Source: Amoebidium appalachense (taxonomy: Eukaryota; Ichthyosporea). Taken from it: DNA of 64,000 nucleotides. The notes under the pieces were generated by a model. The model was not told the origin of the DNA, ran no database searches, and saw only the letters and a program-made list of their open reading frames with translations. The DNA is taken from positions 8,742,001 through 8,806,000 of the forward strand of contig CAVNZM010000002.1 in NCBI GenBank assembly GCA_963693365.1, written 5' to 3'. Positions 1 through 10,723 of this stretch are shown one piece after another; the stretch's first letter is position 1; each line of letters opens with the position of its first letter. Both the position numbers and the translations under genes were made by a program.

Positions 1-252
1 TTCAGCGCTGTACCGAGTGCATGTGGACGATAGCCCCCCCGCCCCCCCGCACGTTCTCTCTCTCTCTCTCTCCCTCTCCCCCCCCCCCCCCCCCCTCTCT
101 TCGAATTTCTTACAACTTTCCACGTGAAATCTTGAAATCGGAAAGCAACCCTTTTGAGCTCATAGGAATGTGAGTTTATTTTCTTTTGATGTGAGCCTGC
201 TTCAGTGTCTTACATTTGGTTTGTGTGTGTGTGTGTATGTGGTGGTGGCGGT

Positions 253-291
<39 letters not shown>

Positions 292-899
292 TAATGAGTA
301 GAGTTTCGAGCGTTTACGGAAGGAAGGGGGGGGGGGGGGGGGGCTGCCTTGAATTTGAATGTAGGGGTGGGGGGTTTGGGTCGGTAGCAGACATCGAAAT
401 CCACCCTCGGGTGCCCCCCTCCTCCCCTTTTCCTCAACGGGCGCAGGGGGGGAGGGGGGGGGGGGGGGTTCACCTGCTTAAGGGGTTGGTGGCCACTGGC
501 CATCGTACTGGCCCCCCCTCCCTCCCCCCCCCCCCCCCCCCCCCCCTTCCTCCCCCCGTATGGTTGCTCTAGGTGGGTGGGCCCCCCGTTGGGAGAGAGG
601 TGCCCACCATTTTAATGGGTGGTGGGTTCTCCCTTTCTCCCCCCCTCCCCCCCCCCCCCCCCCCCGCCCCCCCCTACACTCCCCTCCCCCCCCCCCCCCC
701 CCTGGGGAGCTCCTGTTTACCTACGTTGCGCTCCCTGCCCTACCAACCATTGGCTTATCTTCGTTCAGATCAGACTGACTCGTGTGTGTACACGTGCCGC
801 GTCGGTTTGTGTTAATGTGTGTGCACTCAGAAAGATACATCTGGCACTTCTTTTGTTATTAAAAGCGCGTTTGGCTCTGCTCTCGCTAGCGGTGTGTGC

Positions 900-942
<43 letters not shown>

Positions 943-975
943 GTAAGACGGACCCACACGTAGAAAGAAAAGAAG
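1..975. other. Intergenic, homopolymer-rich, with diverged copy of a modular repeat
   Basis: No gene is recognisable. The stretch holds C- and G-runs of 15-45 bases and a (TG)n tract near 906-941. Bases about 320-720 contain the same ordered blocks found twice at 5222-5950: a block ending in AAATCCACC, a CACCTGCTTAAGGGG block, then a GTATGGTTGCTC block, each separated by a homopolymer. It is therefore a diverged copy of that repeat family. Confidence 0.6.
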
Positions 976-1156
976 CAGAGTGATTCTGCTAAAAGCAGAG
1001 TGATTCTGCTAAAAGCAGAGTAATTCTGCTTTTGCAGAATAATTCTGTTTAGAATGATTCTGCCTTTTGCAGAATAATTCCGCTTTTTGCAGAATAATTT
1101 CGCTTGTGCAGAATAAATCTGCTTTTTGCAAGTTGGCTCTGCCGATGTGGTTGGAC
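976..1156. repeat. Array A of the AGCAGAAT/ATTCTGCT palindrome, with inverted end motif
   Basis: About eight degenerate copies of a 17-bp odd palindrome (consensus AGCAGAATTATTCTGCT; here often AGCAGAGTGATTCTGCT) are spaced by A- or T-rich linkers with a period of about 22 bp. The array ends at 1129-1156 with the reverse complement of a motif, CAACCACATCGGCAGAGTC, that also borders the other two arrays in this window. No reading frame runs through it. Origin unknown; it may be part of a foldback-type element. Confidence 0.8.
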
Positions 1157-2066
1157 CCTTCCCCGTGGGCCCCATCCCCATCCCCCTGTGAGGGCCTCCT
1201 CCAACACCATCACCAACACCCTTTTCCCTTCGTTTCGACCATTCGCCAGACTGCAGCTGCAGCGCTCCTGTCTAAGTTGTTGGTGATAAATCATGGCATG
1301 CACATGCATTGCTTGCTCCAGAGTGATTATGTGTGTGTGTGTGGGGGGGGGGGGGGGGGGGGGGATAGAGAGCAAGAGGGAGGGCGCGGAGGGAGGGAGG
1401 GAGGGGGGGGGGGGGGGGGGGGGGATACGGAGAACAAGATAGAAATAAGGGATGGAGAAAGTGTGCTGGGTGTACATGTGTGCGCGCGCATCATGATATG
1501 TGCCACCGCGAAGATATAGCATACTATCCTGCGGTAGTCTGTGAGCGTGCCCGTGCGTGAGTGTGCGTGTGTATGGTGTGTGTGCCTGCACTGCGCGTGT
1601 CTGCCTGCATGCGCACGTGTGCGTGCATGTGCAACGCCTACGTGCACGTCGTGTTACAGTTCTGTTTTTGTCCTGTCTAATCTTGTATTATACGGTGTGT
1701 GTGCACGTGCGCGCACGCGCACACGCCCGCGTGTGTGCATGTGTGTGTTCGCTGTGCATGAGTGCGGGCGGGCACGCGCGCTTGTGTGTATATATTTGTA
1801 CGTATGTGTATATGTGTGTGCGTGTGTGTGTGTGTTCGTGTGTGTTTGTGTGTGACTGTGAGTGACACGGTGTTTGTGTATGTGCGTGTGTGTGCGCCGT
1901 TGTTGGCAAGCCGATTCCAAAATGCACGGAGTCATGGCAATGCTATGATGTCGAGGTTTGGGTGCGTTACACATGCACCATTGCCAAGATAAAACATTAT
2001 CCGTAACGTGTAATGCCAATTAGTGAATGTGGAGAAGGTGCCAATGCCATCCGATTTCAAGGAGGA
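1157..2066. other. Spacer between palindrome arrays A and B
   Basis: No gene seen. It contains poly-G and GGA-rich tracts (1340-1430) and interrupted (TG)n with GCGC/GTGCACG variants (1550-1900). The spacer is bracketed by inverted copies of the same end motif at 1129-1156 and 2067-2093, so it could be the loop of a foldback structure. Confidence 0.5.
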
Positions 2067-2372
2067 CCCAACCACTATCGGCAGAGTCACTTGAAAAAAG
2101 CAGAATTTTTCTGCAAAATCAGGATTATTCTGCAAAAAGCAGAGTTATTCGGCTAAAGCAGAATAATTCTGCTGATGTTTAGCAGAAGTAATTCGTAAAA
2201 AGCAGAATTATTCTGCTTTCCACATCTGCTTTTAGCAGAAAAATCCTGATTTTAGCAGATTAACGGAATTTCTGCTGTCTGCTTTTAGCAGCATAATTCT
2301 GCTTTTGCAGAATATTTCTGCTTTTGCTGAATAATTCTGCTTTTTGCAACATGATTCTGTCTAAGCTTTTGC
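2067..2372. repeat. Array B of the AGCAGAAT/ATTCTGCT palindrome
   Basis: The end motif lies at 2067-2093 in the opposite orientation to that of array A. It is followed by at least ten degenerate palindrome units up to about 2372, several perfect over 16-17 bases (for example near 2156 and 2201). A faint remnant continues at 3022-3110. Noncoding. Confidence 0.8.
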
Positions 2373-2508
2373 AGAATAGCTCTGCTCGGACACTCTTTTT
2401 TGGGCCACCCCCCACCCCCCCACCCCCTGCAGGGGGGTGCTGCAAATGGGTCCCCCCTCCCCCTCCCCCTTGCCACAGCCAGCGGATCCGGAGGGGTGGT
2501 GGCCTCCC

Positions 2509-2590
<82 letters not shown>

Positions 2591-3480
2591 ACGACGTACT
2601 CTGAGGCTACAGCCCTCCCCGTTTCAAAATTTTTAAATCAAAAAAGCCTTAGAGGGTGTCTGACTATGTGTGCTACCGCAAGTGTGCCTAGTGTCTGCAT
2701 GCCCGTGTCTTCTGATTAGTCCTGCGCCCCCTCCTCCCCCCCTCCCCCCCTCCCCCCTCCCTCCCACTCCCTCCCCCCCCCCTCCCCCCAACCACACACA
2801 TACACACACACACACACACAACCGGCCCCCGGCTAGCTCTGTGGGCCCCCTGGCAGGTAACATCAGGGGAAAGCGCTCCAGGAACCCCCCGTCCGGAGTG
2901 ACTGCCCCCCCCCCCCCGGCCCCCCCCTCCCCCCAGTCCCCCCCCCCCCCCCCCCCCCCCCCGAGTTCCGATAGATGGCTATTACCCCGCCCCCCATTGT
3001 CCCCCACTACAAATTCATTGAGTCTGCTTTAGCTATAGCTTCTGCAAAAGAATTATAATTTGCAAGAACTCGATATATTCTGCAAAAAAGTTGAAAACAG
3101 AATCATTCTGTGCTAAGCACATCGTCGAGTCGACATCGATGATCTGATCAGGCTGCGCGCGCTCGAGCTGTTCAAGTGGCAGTGGTTAGTCTCCAAGGAT
3201 ATGTACCCACTAACTTACGTAAGTGGTCCGGCACTACTACGTTACGGGACGCCTGCGGCAACAAAAAAAGAAGAAGAAGAAGAAGAAGAGGCCGCAGGGA
3301 CTTCAGCACTCAGAGGGACTACTGTAGGAAGGCCGCGCAGTGGTTGCGCCTGGGCCAGTGCGCTGGCATGTAAAGAAAGCGGCAGGTAAGCCAATAGGAA
3401 CACACCGGGATCAAACAACAAACCATATTTGGGCAGTAACGTCCCATGATCCAATAGGAACTAAGTAGCCACATTCCTCG
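2373..3480. other. Intergenic, C-run and CA-rich
   Basis: C-runs (2505-2577, 2880-2962), (CA)n and a palindrome remnant (3022-3110), then ordinary sequence from 3110 leading to the next gene. CCAAT boxes are seen at about 3391 and 3452. Frames here are poly-Pro/poly-Gly artefacts. Confidence 0.5.
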
Positions 3481-3483
3481 TCA

Positions 3484-3531
3484 TGAGTCAACGTCAGACT
3501 CAGCGGCGGAGTCTCCCAGCTCACTGACTCA
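3484..3531. promoter_or_regulatory. Two Gcn4/AP-1-type TGASTCA sites
   Basis: TGAGTCA at 3484-3490 and TGACTCA at 3525-3531, about 41 bp apart and 143-190 bp upstream of the isomerase start codon. Both match the bZIP (Gcn4/AP-1) consensus exactly. With the CCAAT boxes just upstream they mark a plausible promoter; function is inferred from motif only. Confidence 0.45.
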
Positions 3532-3673
3532 GTCTCAGGCTGTCTGGTGTGGGCCGGGTCGCTTTCTACTTTGGAAGAGTCAAACTTGAAAATACACCCG
3601 TCTCACGTCCCACGTCCTTTGAAAACCACCAAGAGCGTCATTTTCAAGTTGGCCACACGCTCATTTATAGAAA

Positions 3674-4393
3674 ATGGCTTCCCTGACTTCTTTCCGCGGC
3701 CTCGTTATGGGTGTTCCCCGTACCGCCCCCCTCCTCACCACCCGCCTGTATTCCACACGCACCGTGGCACAACCCACAGTAGAATTTCTGTTCGATGTTG
3801 GTTCTCCCGCCAGCTACTTAGCCTACACACAGCTCCCAGCGATCGTTAAGCGAACGGGCGCAAATCTCGTCTACGTCCCGGTTCTCGTGGGCGGAATCTT
3901 TAAAGCAACAGGCAATGCATCACCAGTTTCCATCCCTGCTAAAGGAAAGTACCTCTTCTGTGACCTGGCTCGGCATGGCAAGAAATACAACGTTCCCTAT
4001 GCCTTTAACCCCCATTTCCCCATCAATACACTGCAAATTATGCGCGGTGCCACCCTTGTGCTCAAGGAGGGCGGCAACCAGCAGCTGGAAAAGTACCTGG
4101 ACGCCATTTTTCCGGCCGTGTGGGCAAACAAACTGAACATGGGTGACCCAAAGGTTGTTGGTGAGGTTTTGGCAAAAGCAGGATTTGACCCTGAAGAGGT
4201 TATGAAGGGGTCTGCGCGCGCAGATGTGAAGGCGGAGCTCGTGTCTGCTACCGAAAATGCAGTCAAGAGGGGCGCGTTTGGTGTGCCGACCTTCTACGTT
4301 GGGAAAGAAATATTTTTCGGACAGGATCGATTGACGTGGGTTGAAGAGGCTCTGGTTGCTGCTGCACAGGCACCCGCTGAGGCTTCTGCATGA
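3674..4393 (+). CDS. 2-hydroxychromene-2-carboxylate isomerase / GST-kappa-like (DsbA family)
   Basis: Single-exon gene of 239 codons. Residues 1-33 are rich in Arg, Ser and Thr with no acids (MASLTSFRGLVMG...), typical of a mitochondrial targeting peptide. The DsbA/thioredoxin-like domain starts at VEFLFDVGSPASYLA, which carries the conserved Ser after the first strand. It ends with the family signature RGAFGVPTFYVG followed by EIFFGQDRL. In bacteria NahD isomerises hydroxychromene carboxylate during naphthalene breakdown using glutathione; eukaryotic relatives are GST-kappa proteins of mitochondria and peroxisomes. Substrate here is unknown. The first ATG of the frame is used; it precedes the targeting peptide. 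Length is about 30-40 residues above bacterial forms, explained by the presequence. Stop is TGA. Confidence 0.9.
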   Translation: MASLTSFRGLVMGVPRTAPLLTTRLYSTRTVAQPTVEFLFDVGSPASYLAYTQLPAIVKRTGANLVYVPVLVGGIFKATGNASPVSIPAKGKYLFCDLARHGKKYNVPYAFNPHFPINTLQIMRGATLVLKEGGNQQLEKYLDAIFPAVWANKLNMGDPKVVGEVLAKAGFDPEEVMKGSARADVKAELVSATENAVKRGAFGVPTFYVGKEIFFGQDRLTWVEEALVAAAQAPAEASA

Positions 4394-5221
4394 AAGGTTT
4401 AACCTTTTTGAATGTCCTGTGAAGAGGCCTGTGTTTCTTGGAAGTTTTGATCCAAATTGCTGTTAGGATGTATGTATGTTGCGTTTAGTACACTGCTGAT
4501 GTGATGTTGTTTCGCTAGAGCTACAGCGAAATGCATGTTTTCCGCCAGAGCTACAGCGAAATGCATGCTTGCCTTGCAAGATAGACATGAGATAGACGTA
4601 ACCACGGTACTGATTGTGTGCTGATTTAGTGTAAAGATGGATATTTAGCTGCTTCCAGGTGTAACCTTACTTGTGGTGTGGATAGTTCCTTTTTTTAATA
4701 ATTTGTTCATACATGCGCTTTTACTAGCAGTTGAAGTCGTCGGAGGCTGTAAGGGGGCCCGAATTAGAAGGACAAAAGTATACATCATGTTCAGAACGAC
4801 TCTTGATGTCAAAAATACCTCCCTCCCCCTCCCCCCTCCCCCCCCCCCCCCCCCCCCACACACACACCCACACACACCCTCCGCCCCCTCTTCCCTGCTG
4901 CACTACAAGGTTTAGAGACTCTATCCCAGGGCCCAGAGACTATATTCTCCCCTCTCCACCTTATCCTACCCACGGTTTCGGACTTTCTACTGGTACACAC
5001 ACGCTCACAGGCACAATTACACACACACACACACGCACACACGTTTACTGTCCCACACACACATCCCACCTTTCATGTTCTCACATCCTTCCGCTTACAA
5101 CTTCGAGTTTGGGAAGTGGCGGGTTGATAAAACTTTGGGATTTCTTTTGGTGTGAGTGTCGCTTCGATATCCTTTAGCTACACGTTTGGTTCTGTGTGGG
5201 ACGAACCGGGACTCGGCATTT
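4394..5221. other. Downstream intergenic with a small tandem duplication
   Basis: No gene seen. At 4510-4568 a 28-29 bp unit is duplicated; each copy contains AGAGCTACAGCGAA and can form a short TTCGCT/AGCGAA stem in the first copy. The rest is C-run plus (CA)n (4805-5070). Confidence 0.5.
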
Positions 5222-5950
5222 CCTTTTTTTTTGGGGGGGGGGGGGGAGGGGGAGGGCAGGCTTCCTTGAATTTGATTCTGGGGATGAGGGGTTGGGGGCC
5301 AGAAGTAGACTGGAAATCCACCGTGGTCCCCCCCCCCCTCCCCCCCCCCCCTCCCCCCTGTATTTCTCCCCGAGTGTGTGTGCGGGGGGGGGGGGGGAGA
5401 GAGAGGGGGGGGGGGGGGGGAATCCACCTGCTAGATCTCGAAGGGGGTGGTGCCCCGTAATCCCCCCCCCCCCCCCCCCCCCCCCCAAAGGCTCCTCCCT
5501 GTATAACCGTAGGGCTGAACGGAACCCCTTGGCCCCTTAGGGGAGAAGGTCCCAATCGTCCCGTGGTTGGTGGTCCCCCCTCCTCTCCCCCCACCCCCCA
5601 CCCCCCACCCCCTCCCCCAGGCTTCGGATATCCTTGACCCTGGGAATGGGGGGTTGAGGGGCAGTAGTAAACATCAAAATCCACCATGACCGGTGGTCCC
5701 CCCCCCCCCCCCCCCCCCCCCCCGTGGGGGGGGGGGGGGGGGGGGGGAGGAGGGGAAATCCAGCTGTCAATGGGCTGGTAGGTCCCACCCCCCTCCCCGT
5801 ATAACCGTAAGGGTTTGTTCGGGTCCCTTGCCCCAATTGGGGGGAAAGCGCCCGTGTCCACGGTCGATAGGTGGTGCGTCCCCCCTCCCCTCTCCCCCTC
5901 CCCCCCCCCCGGCCCTCTCCTGCACACCTCTTGTGCTCTCCATGACTGGC
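5222..5950. repeat. Two tandem copies of a ~360-bp modular repeat
   Basis: Copy 1 (about 5240-5580) and copy 2 (about 5620-5900) share the same order of short unique blocks. Block 1 contains a GGGGTTG core followed by GTAGAC/GTAAACAT and AAATCCACC. Block 2 is CACCTGCTAGATCTCGAAGG or its variant. Block 3 starts GTATAACCGTA(A)GGG. Block 4 ends GTTGGTGGTCCCC or GATAGGTGGTGCGTCCCC. Blocks are separated by C-runs and G-runs. A third, more diverged copy lies at about 320-720. No coding frame is shared between copies. Confidence 0.7.
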
Positions 5951-6076
5951 CACCAACCTATTATCTTTGTTCGGGTCAGCACGGCGAACTTTGATTGGGG
6001 CAAAATCATAGTGTTCCCCGTGTGTGTGTGCACATGTGTGTGTGAACGTATGGGTGCCAGTGGGCTTGTGATGTCT

Positions 6077-6127
<51 letters not shown>

Positions 6128-6467
6128 GTGTGTGTGTACTTGTGTTACATGACTGGCATTTAGCACCGCTCTCTGTCACTATTAGCGCTGTAGGTACTCC
6201 AGGGTGTAAATTTCCGGAAGTGATATATGACTTTCAATACATAGCTCAGCAGCCCTTGGTTAATTTATTATGGCATGCCTGAATCTCCCATTTTCCGTGT
6301 GAGCTCTATGTTGCCTCGCTGCCTTCTCAGTATTACTACATGGTGTACTTTGAAAAATAGGGCCTAAGGCTTATAATCAATCGTGATTTTCCGGTGTTCT
6401 ACATAGCTTTCATTGATTTGCCACACCATTTTTGCATCGGGTGGGGCCGCACGCAGGGGGGGGGAAA

Positions 6468-6502
<35 letters not shown>

Positions 6503-6788
6503 GGTTATGCCATGATTTAAACTGTTTTTTCCCTTTCCTCTTAGCGCCGTGTGTGTGCAACTTAAATACTATGTATACCGTGAACGTTACCATAAATGAT
6601 GTGCCGGCCGGAAGGGCAGTCATTTGAAAGACACCGTCAACACAAATCATCTTAGTATACGGACATCAACCCAATGAACGGTGGTTTTGGGCTGGCGGGG
6701 GCACACTCCACCACTACCGGTGGTCGAACCAATTAGAGCCCATGGTTAAAATTTATTCGCAGGTTTTGAGTGGAGGGAAGGGCTGCAG

Positions 6789-6834
<46 letters not shown>

Positions 6835-7098
6835 CGCACCGGTGAGGCTGGGGTGTAAACCCTGGGCTAAGTGTGTACATTAGTTAGGTTTGGTAACGGC
6901 GTGTTAGTTTGCTCATTGAGGCTGTAGCATCCTAACTAGGGTACAGTCGGTGCTGTATGGAAGACGGTCACAAGTTCCTATGAGGCCTCCTTGGGGGTCC
7001 CTCCGGGAACAAACCGGGATTAAAAAAAAAAAGGTTTGCGGGAACCCCCGTGGCTTTTCTTTTGCATACACACCTGTTGTGTGCGCGTGTGTGTGTGC

Positions 7099-7144
<46 letters not shown>

Positions 7145-7161
7145 CGCGCGCGCGTGCGTGC

Positions 7162-7256
<95 letters not shown>

Positions 7257-7319
7257 TATGTGTGTGTGTGACCAGTGTGTGTGACCAGTGTGTGTGTGTG
7301 TGACCAGTGTGTGTGTGTG

Positions 7320-7418
<99 letters not shown>

Positions 7419-8403
7419 TTGGGGGAGAGAATGGGGGGCGGGAGGAGGGGGGAAGGGGATCCGTTGGCTTACAAGGTGCCCTTGTACAAGTGGGTTCGTG
7501 CGCAGTGAAGGGGTGGGTGGGTCAGTGGGTGGGGGGGGGGGGAGGGGGGGGTAGTGTGCATATAAAAACTAAAACTCCATCAATTGCAAGCCCAGATCTC
7601 CCGCCAACAAAAAACCAGAAATGCCTTGCCAAATAACTTAAACACGACCTGCCGGATCCGCTACTTTTCCCACCCTCTTTCCCCTCCCCTTCACACTTCC
7701 CAGATGATGCTGGCTTCTTCCCCCCCCCCCCCCCCCTCTAACCACCCCCCCCCCCCCCCCGGGGGGGGGCTCAAACACCCTCACACAACACTGGGCCCCC
7801 CCAGAGGGGGGGGAGGGGGAAGGGGGGGGCGAGGGATGCGGGATCCATCGAGGGGTGGAAGAAGGGTGAAGGAGGGGGGTGGGGGTGGGGGGGAGGCAAC
7901 ACCTAGTGATACAGGAACTTTGAGAAGCCGGCAGCATCACGGTTCAGTGGCCTGTAGATGTTTTTTTTGTGGTGGAAAACAGAAGCCTTGCATGCTGACT
8001 TCGTGAAATTCAGTTGTGCAGCTCAAGTCGCTCAGCCTTCAACACTGTGCCCAGGTTAACCCCCCCCCCCCCCCCCCCCCCCTGTTTTCCAAATCAAGTT
8101 TGGTAGGGCCTAATTTTTTTTATTTTTTATTTTTTTAAAAAAAGGATGCCATTAATCTTATTTTCAAATGACATCCGAATCAGTCACCCCATACTAACTT
8201 ACTGGTGGTGTCCGTGTTGCACCAACGTTAACGTTCGGTGTGTGGCAACAGCAGCGTACTGATCCTAAATAGTCACCACACAAGCGTGATCATAGCCGGA
8301 GGAACTCCGAAAGCGTCAGCTACTGGCAGCTGAGCTGAGAGAATCGTGGGGCCCCTGGGATCGTCGACTGAGTAGGAGCAGCTCGTGGCTGACAGAGGGA
8401 AGG
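5951..8403. other. Intergenic with long (TG)n and homopolymers
   Basis: No gene recognised. Main contents: (TG)n at 6080-6140, a G-run at 6470-6500, a C-run at 6789-6833, a T-run at 7105-7131, and (TG)n at 7165-7255 and 7325-7411. The two long TG tracts are separated by three copies of TGACCAGTGTGTG. A C-run lies at 8060-8082. Sequence at 6150-6430 and 8100-8400 is of ordinary complexity but has no convincing frame. Confidence 0.5.
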
Positions 8404-8650
8404 CCCCAACCACATCGGCAGAGTCAACTTGCTCCGAGCCATGTTATTCAGCAGAAAGTTGTAAACTTGATAACTATTCTGCTAAATAGCGAAAAAAAGA
8501 TGCTTTTAGCAGCCTAGAAGCAGAATTATTCTGCAAAGGTGTGTTTCTGTTACTTGAAGCATGACTATTCTGTTGCCGTAAGCATTTTTGCGGAATATTT
8601 CTGCTAAAAGCAGAATGCAGAATAATTCTCAGTTTAGCAAATCATTCAGC
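8404..8650. repeat. Array C of the AGCAGAAT/ATTCTGCT palindrome
   Basis: Begins with the end motif at 8404-8431 (CCCCAACCACATCGGCAGAG and onward), same orientation as in array B. It continues with degenerate palindrome units such as GCAGAATTATTCTGC near 8520. The array stops just before a long (GA)n tract. Confidence 0.75.
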
Positions 8651-9250
<600 letters not shown>

Positions 9251-10600
9251 GGGAGAGAGGGTGAAAACTCGCCAGCACGTGAGCAAAACGTACTGCGGGC
9301 AGCCGCAGGCAGACTGGGGCTGTATGCGTGCTGTGCACGTGTCACAGAGCACGATGGAGTCGTTTGGACCAACATGCATCATATGGGCGCCACGAGGTCG
9401 CATTGATGTCAGGGCTTGGCAGAAAGCGCGAACTTCGACATTCCGAATCTGCGGTACCCGTTGTAGGTAAAACACAAAACACACACCGTTGAATCTGGAC
9501 CATGGCCCCATGCCATTCCATGCCATGAATAGAGCAGGATAGATCTATTTAGGTATTCAGCTTTCGGATTTGTCGCTCGTTACTTGCCTTTGGAGGGTCA
9601 GTTGAGCCGACTGAACATTGCATCATCAACCCTGCCAGAGGAAAATCTGTAAAAAAAATTAACTCTCAGAAAGCTCAATATCTCTTCCTTGCACATTGAA
9701 TGTACGTGATATCGTGGCAGAGTTCAGGATGACCCCTCAGCCGTTACTCAATGATTTCACACCCTGGTTTGTCATACATTGTCTCCGTCATCGATTGGCT
9801 GAGAGTAACGGGCTATTAAAAGCAAATAAGATTTTTTTTTGACTTTTTGTGAATAACCGTTGTACCATCCGTCTACAGTGACACCAACACCAGTGACCAT
9901 AATATAATCATGGGGAAAATTTTTAAAAAAAAAAAAACCGAATCAATCTATTACATTCAGCACTTCTATTTATTATAGGGTTGGGTTGAAGCTTGAAAGT
10001 TACCTTTGAAAAGCGCACCTATTGCTGCCGCATATTTTCCAAGATCACTTTTGAATTTGATCAAGCGGTTGCGATGATTGGACAAGCTCCGTCCAATCGA
10101 CCGTGGCCCTGACACATTGGAAAGTTTCCAGGCGTAAAGCTTGGTGTCTCTGTATTTTTCATAGCTACTTTTTCCCCCATAATATCTTATTGTTATATTG
10201 GTAATGCTTTAGAGAAAACTTTTTTTTGCTGCCCGTACGTGCTCTAGGAGATTAAATACATAAGCAGCCAAGCTTAGAAATGAGGCGAAACCGCTCATCT
10301 AGGTAATCTTGAACTTCGCTGGCTGGCGCCCTGACCTCCAGATCCACGGATAAGAATGCTTTCAATCTTCCAGAGGCTCACGTGAACTCAGCTCGAGCTC
10401 AGCTATGCCACGGTAGCTAGCGGCGTTTATTTATTACACATTCACATATGGGCGTTTATGCACACGAAAATTATCAAATCCTTATATTAATAGTCCTTTT
10501 ACATATATAACTTTCTTCTCAAAAGCATCGATACGTATCTGTGGGGATCTTACCTCGGGGCTTTGTGTATATACGATAAACATCGGCTCACATGGCGAAC
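9251..10600. other. Ordinary-complexity intergenic region
   Basis: AT-richer than its surroundings and almost free of long homopolymers. No convincing frame. A perfect 8-bp stem GATTGGAC/GTCCAATC with a 7-base loop lies at 10076-10098. The 3' end is the promoter region of the secreted-protein gene. Confidence 0.4.
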
Positions 10601-10608
10601 TATATAAA
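10601..10608 (+). promoter_or_regulatory. TATA box of the secreted glycoprotein gene
   Basis: TATATAAA, a full-consensus TATA box, 116 bp upstream of the ATG at 10724. The spacing leaves room for a 5' leader of about 80-90 bases. A TATA-like element sits at a similar distance upstream of the protease-homologue gene. Confidence 0.6.
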
Positions 10609-10723
10609 GCGCACGTTTCTTCCACCAGTCATCAGTTCCACCCATATGGAAATCCACACACATTTGTGCAAAAACTGCCTTTGAATAAGTTCGCACGTTC
10701 AACGACTTGTACATTTTTCAACC

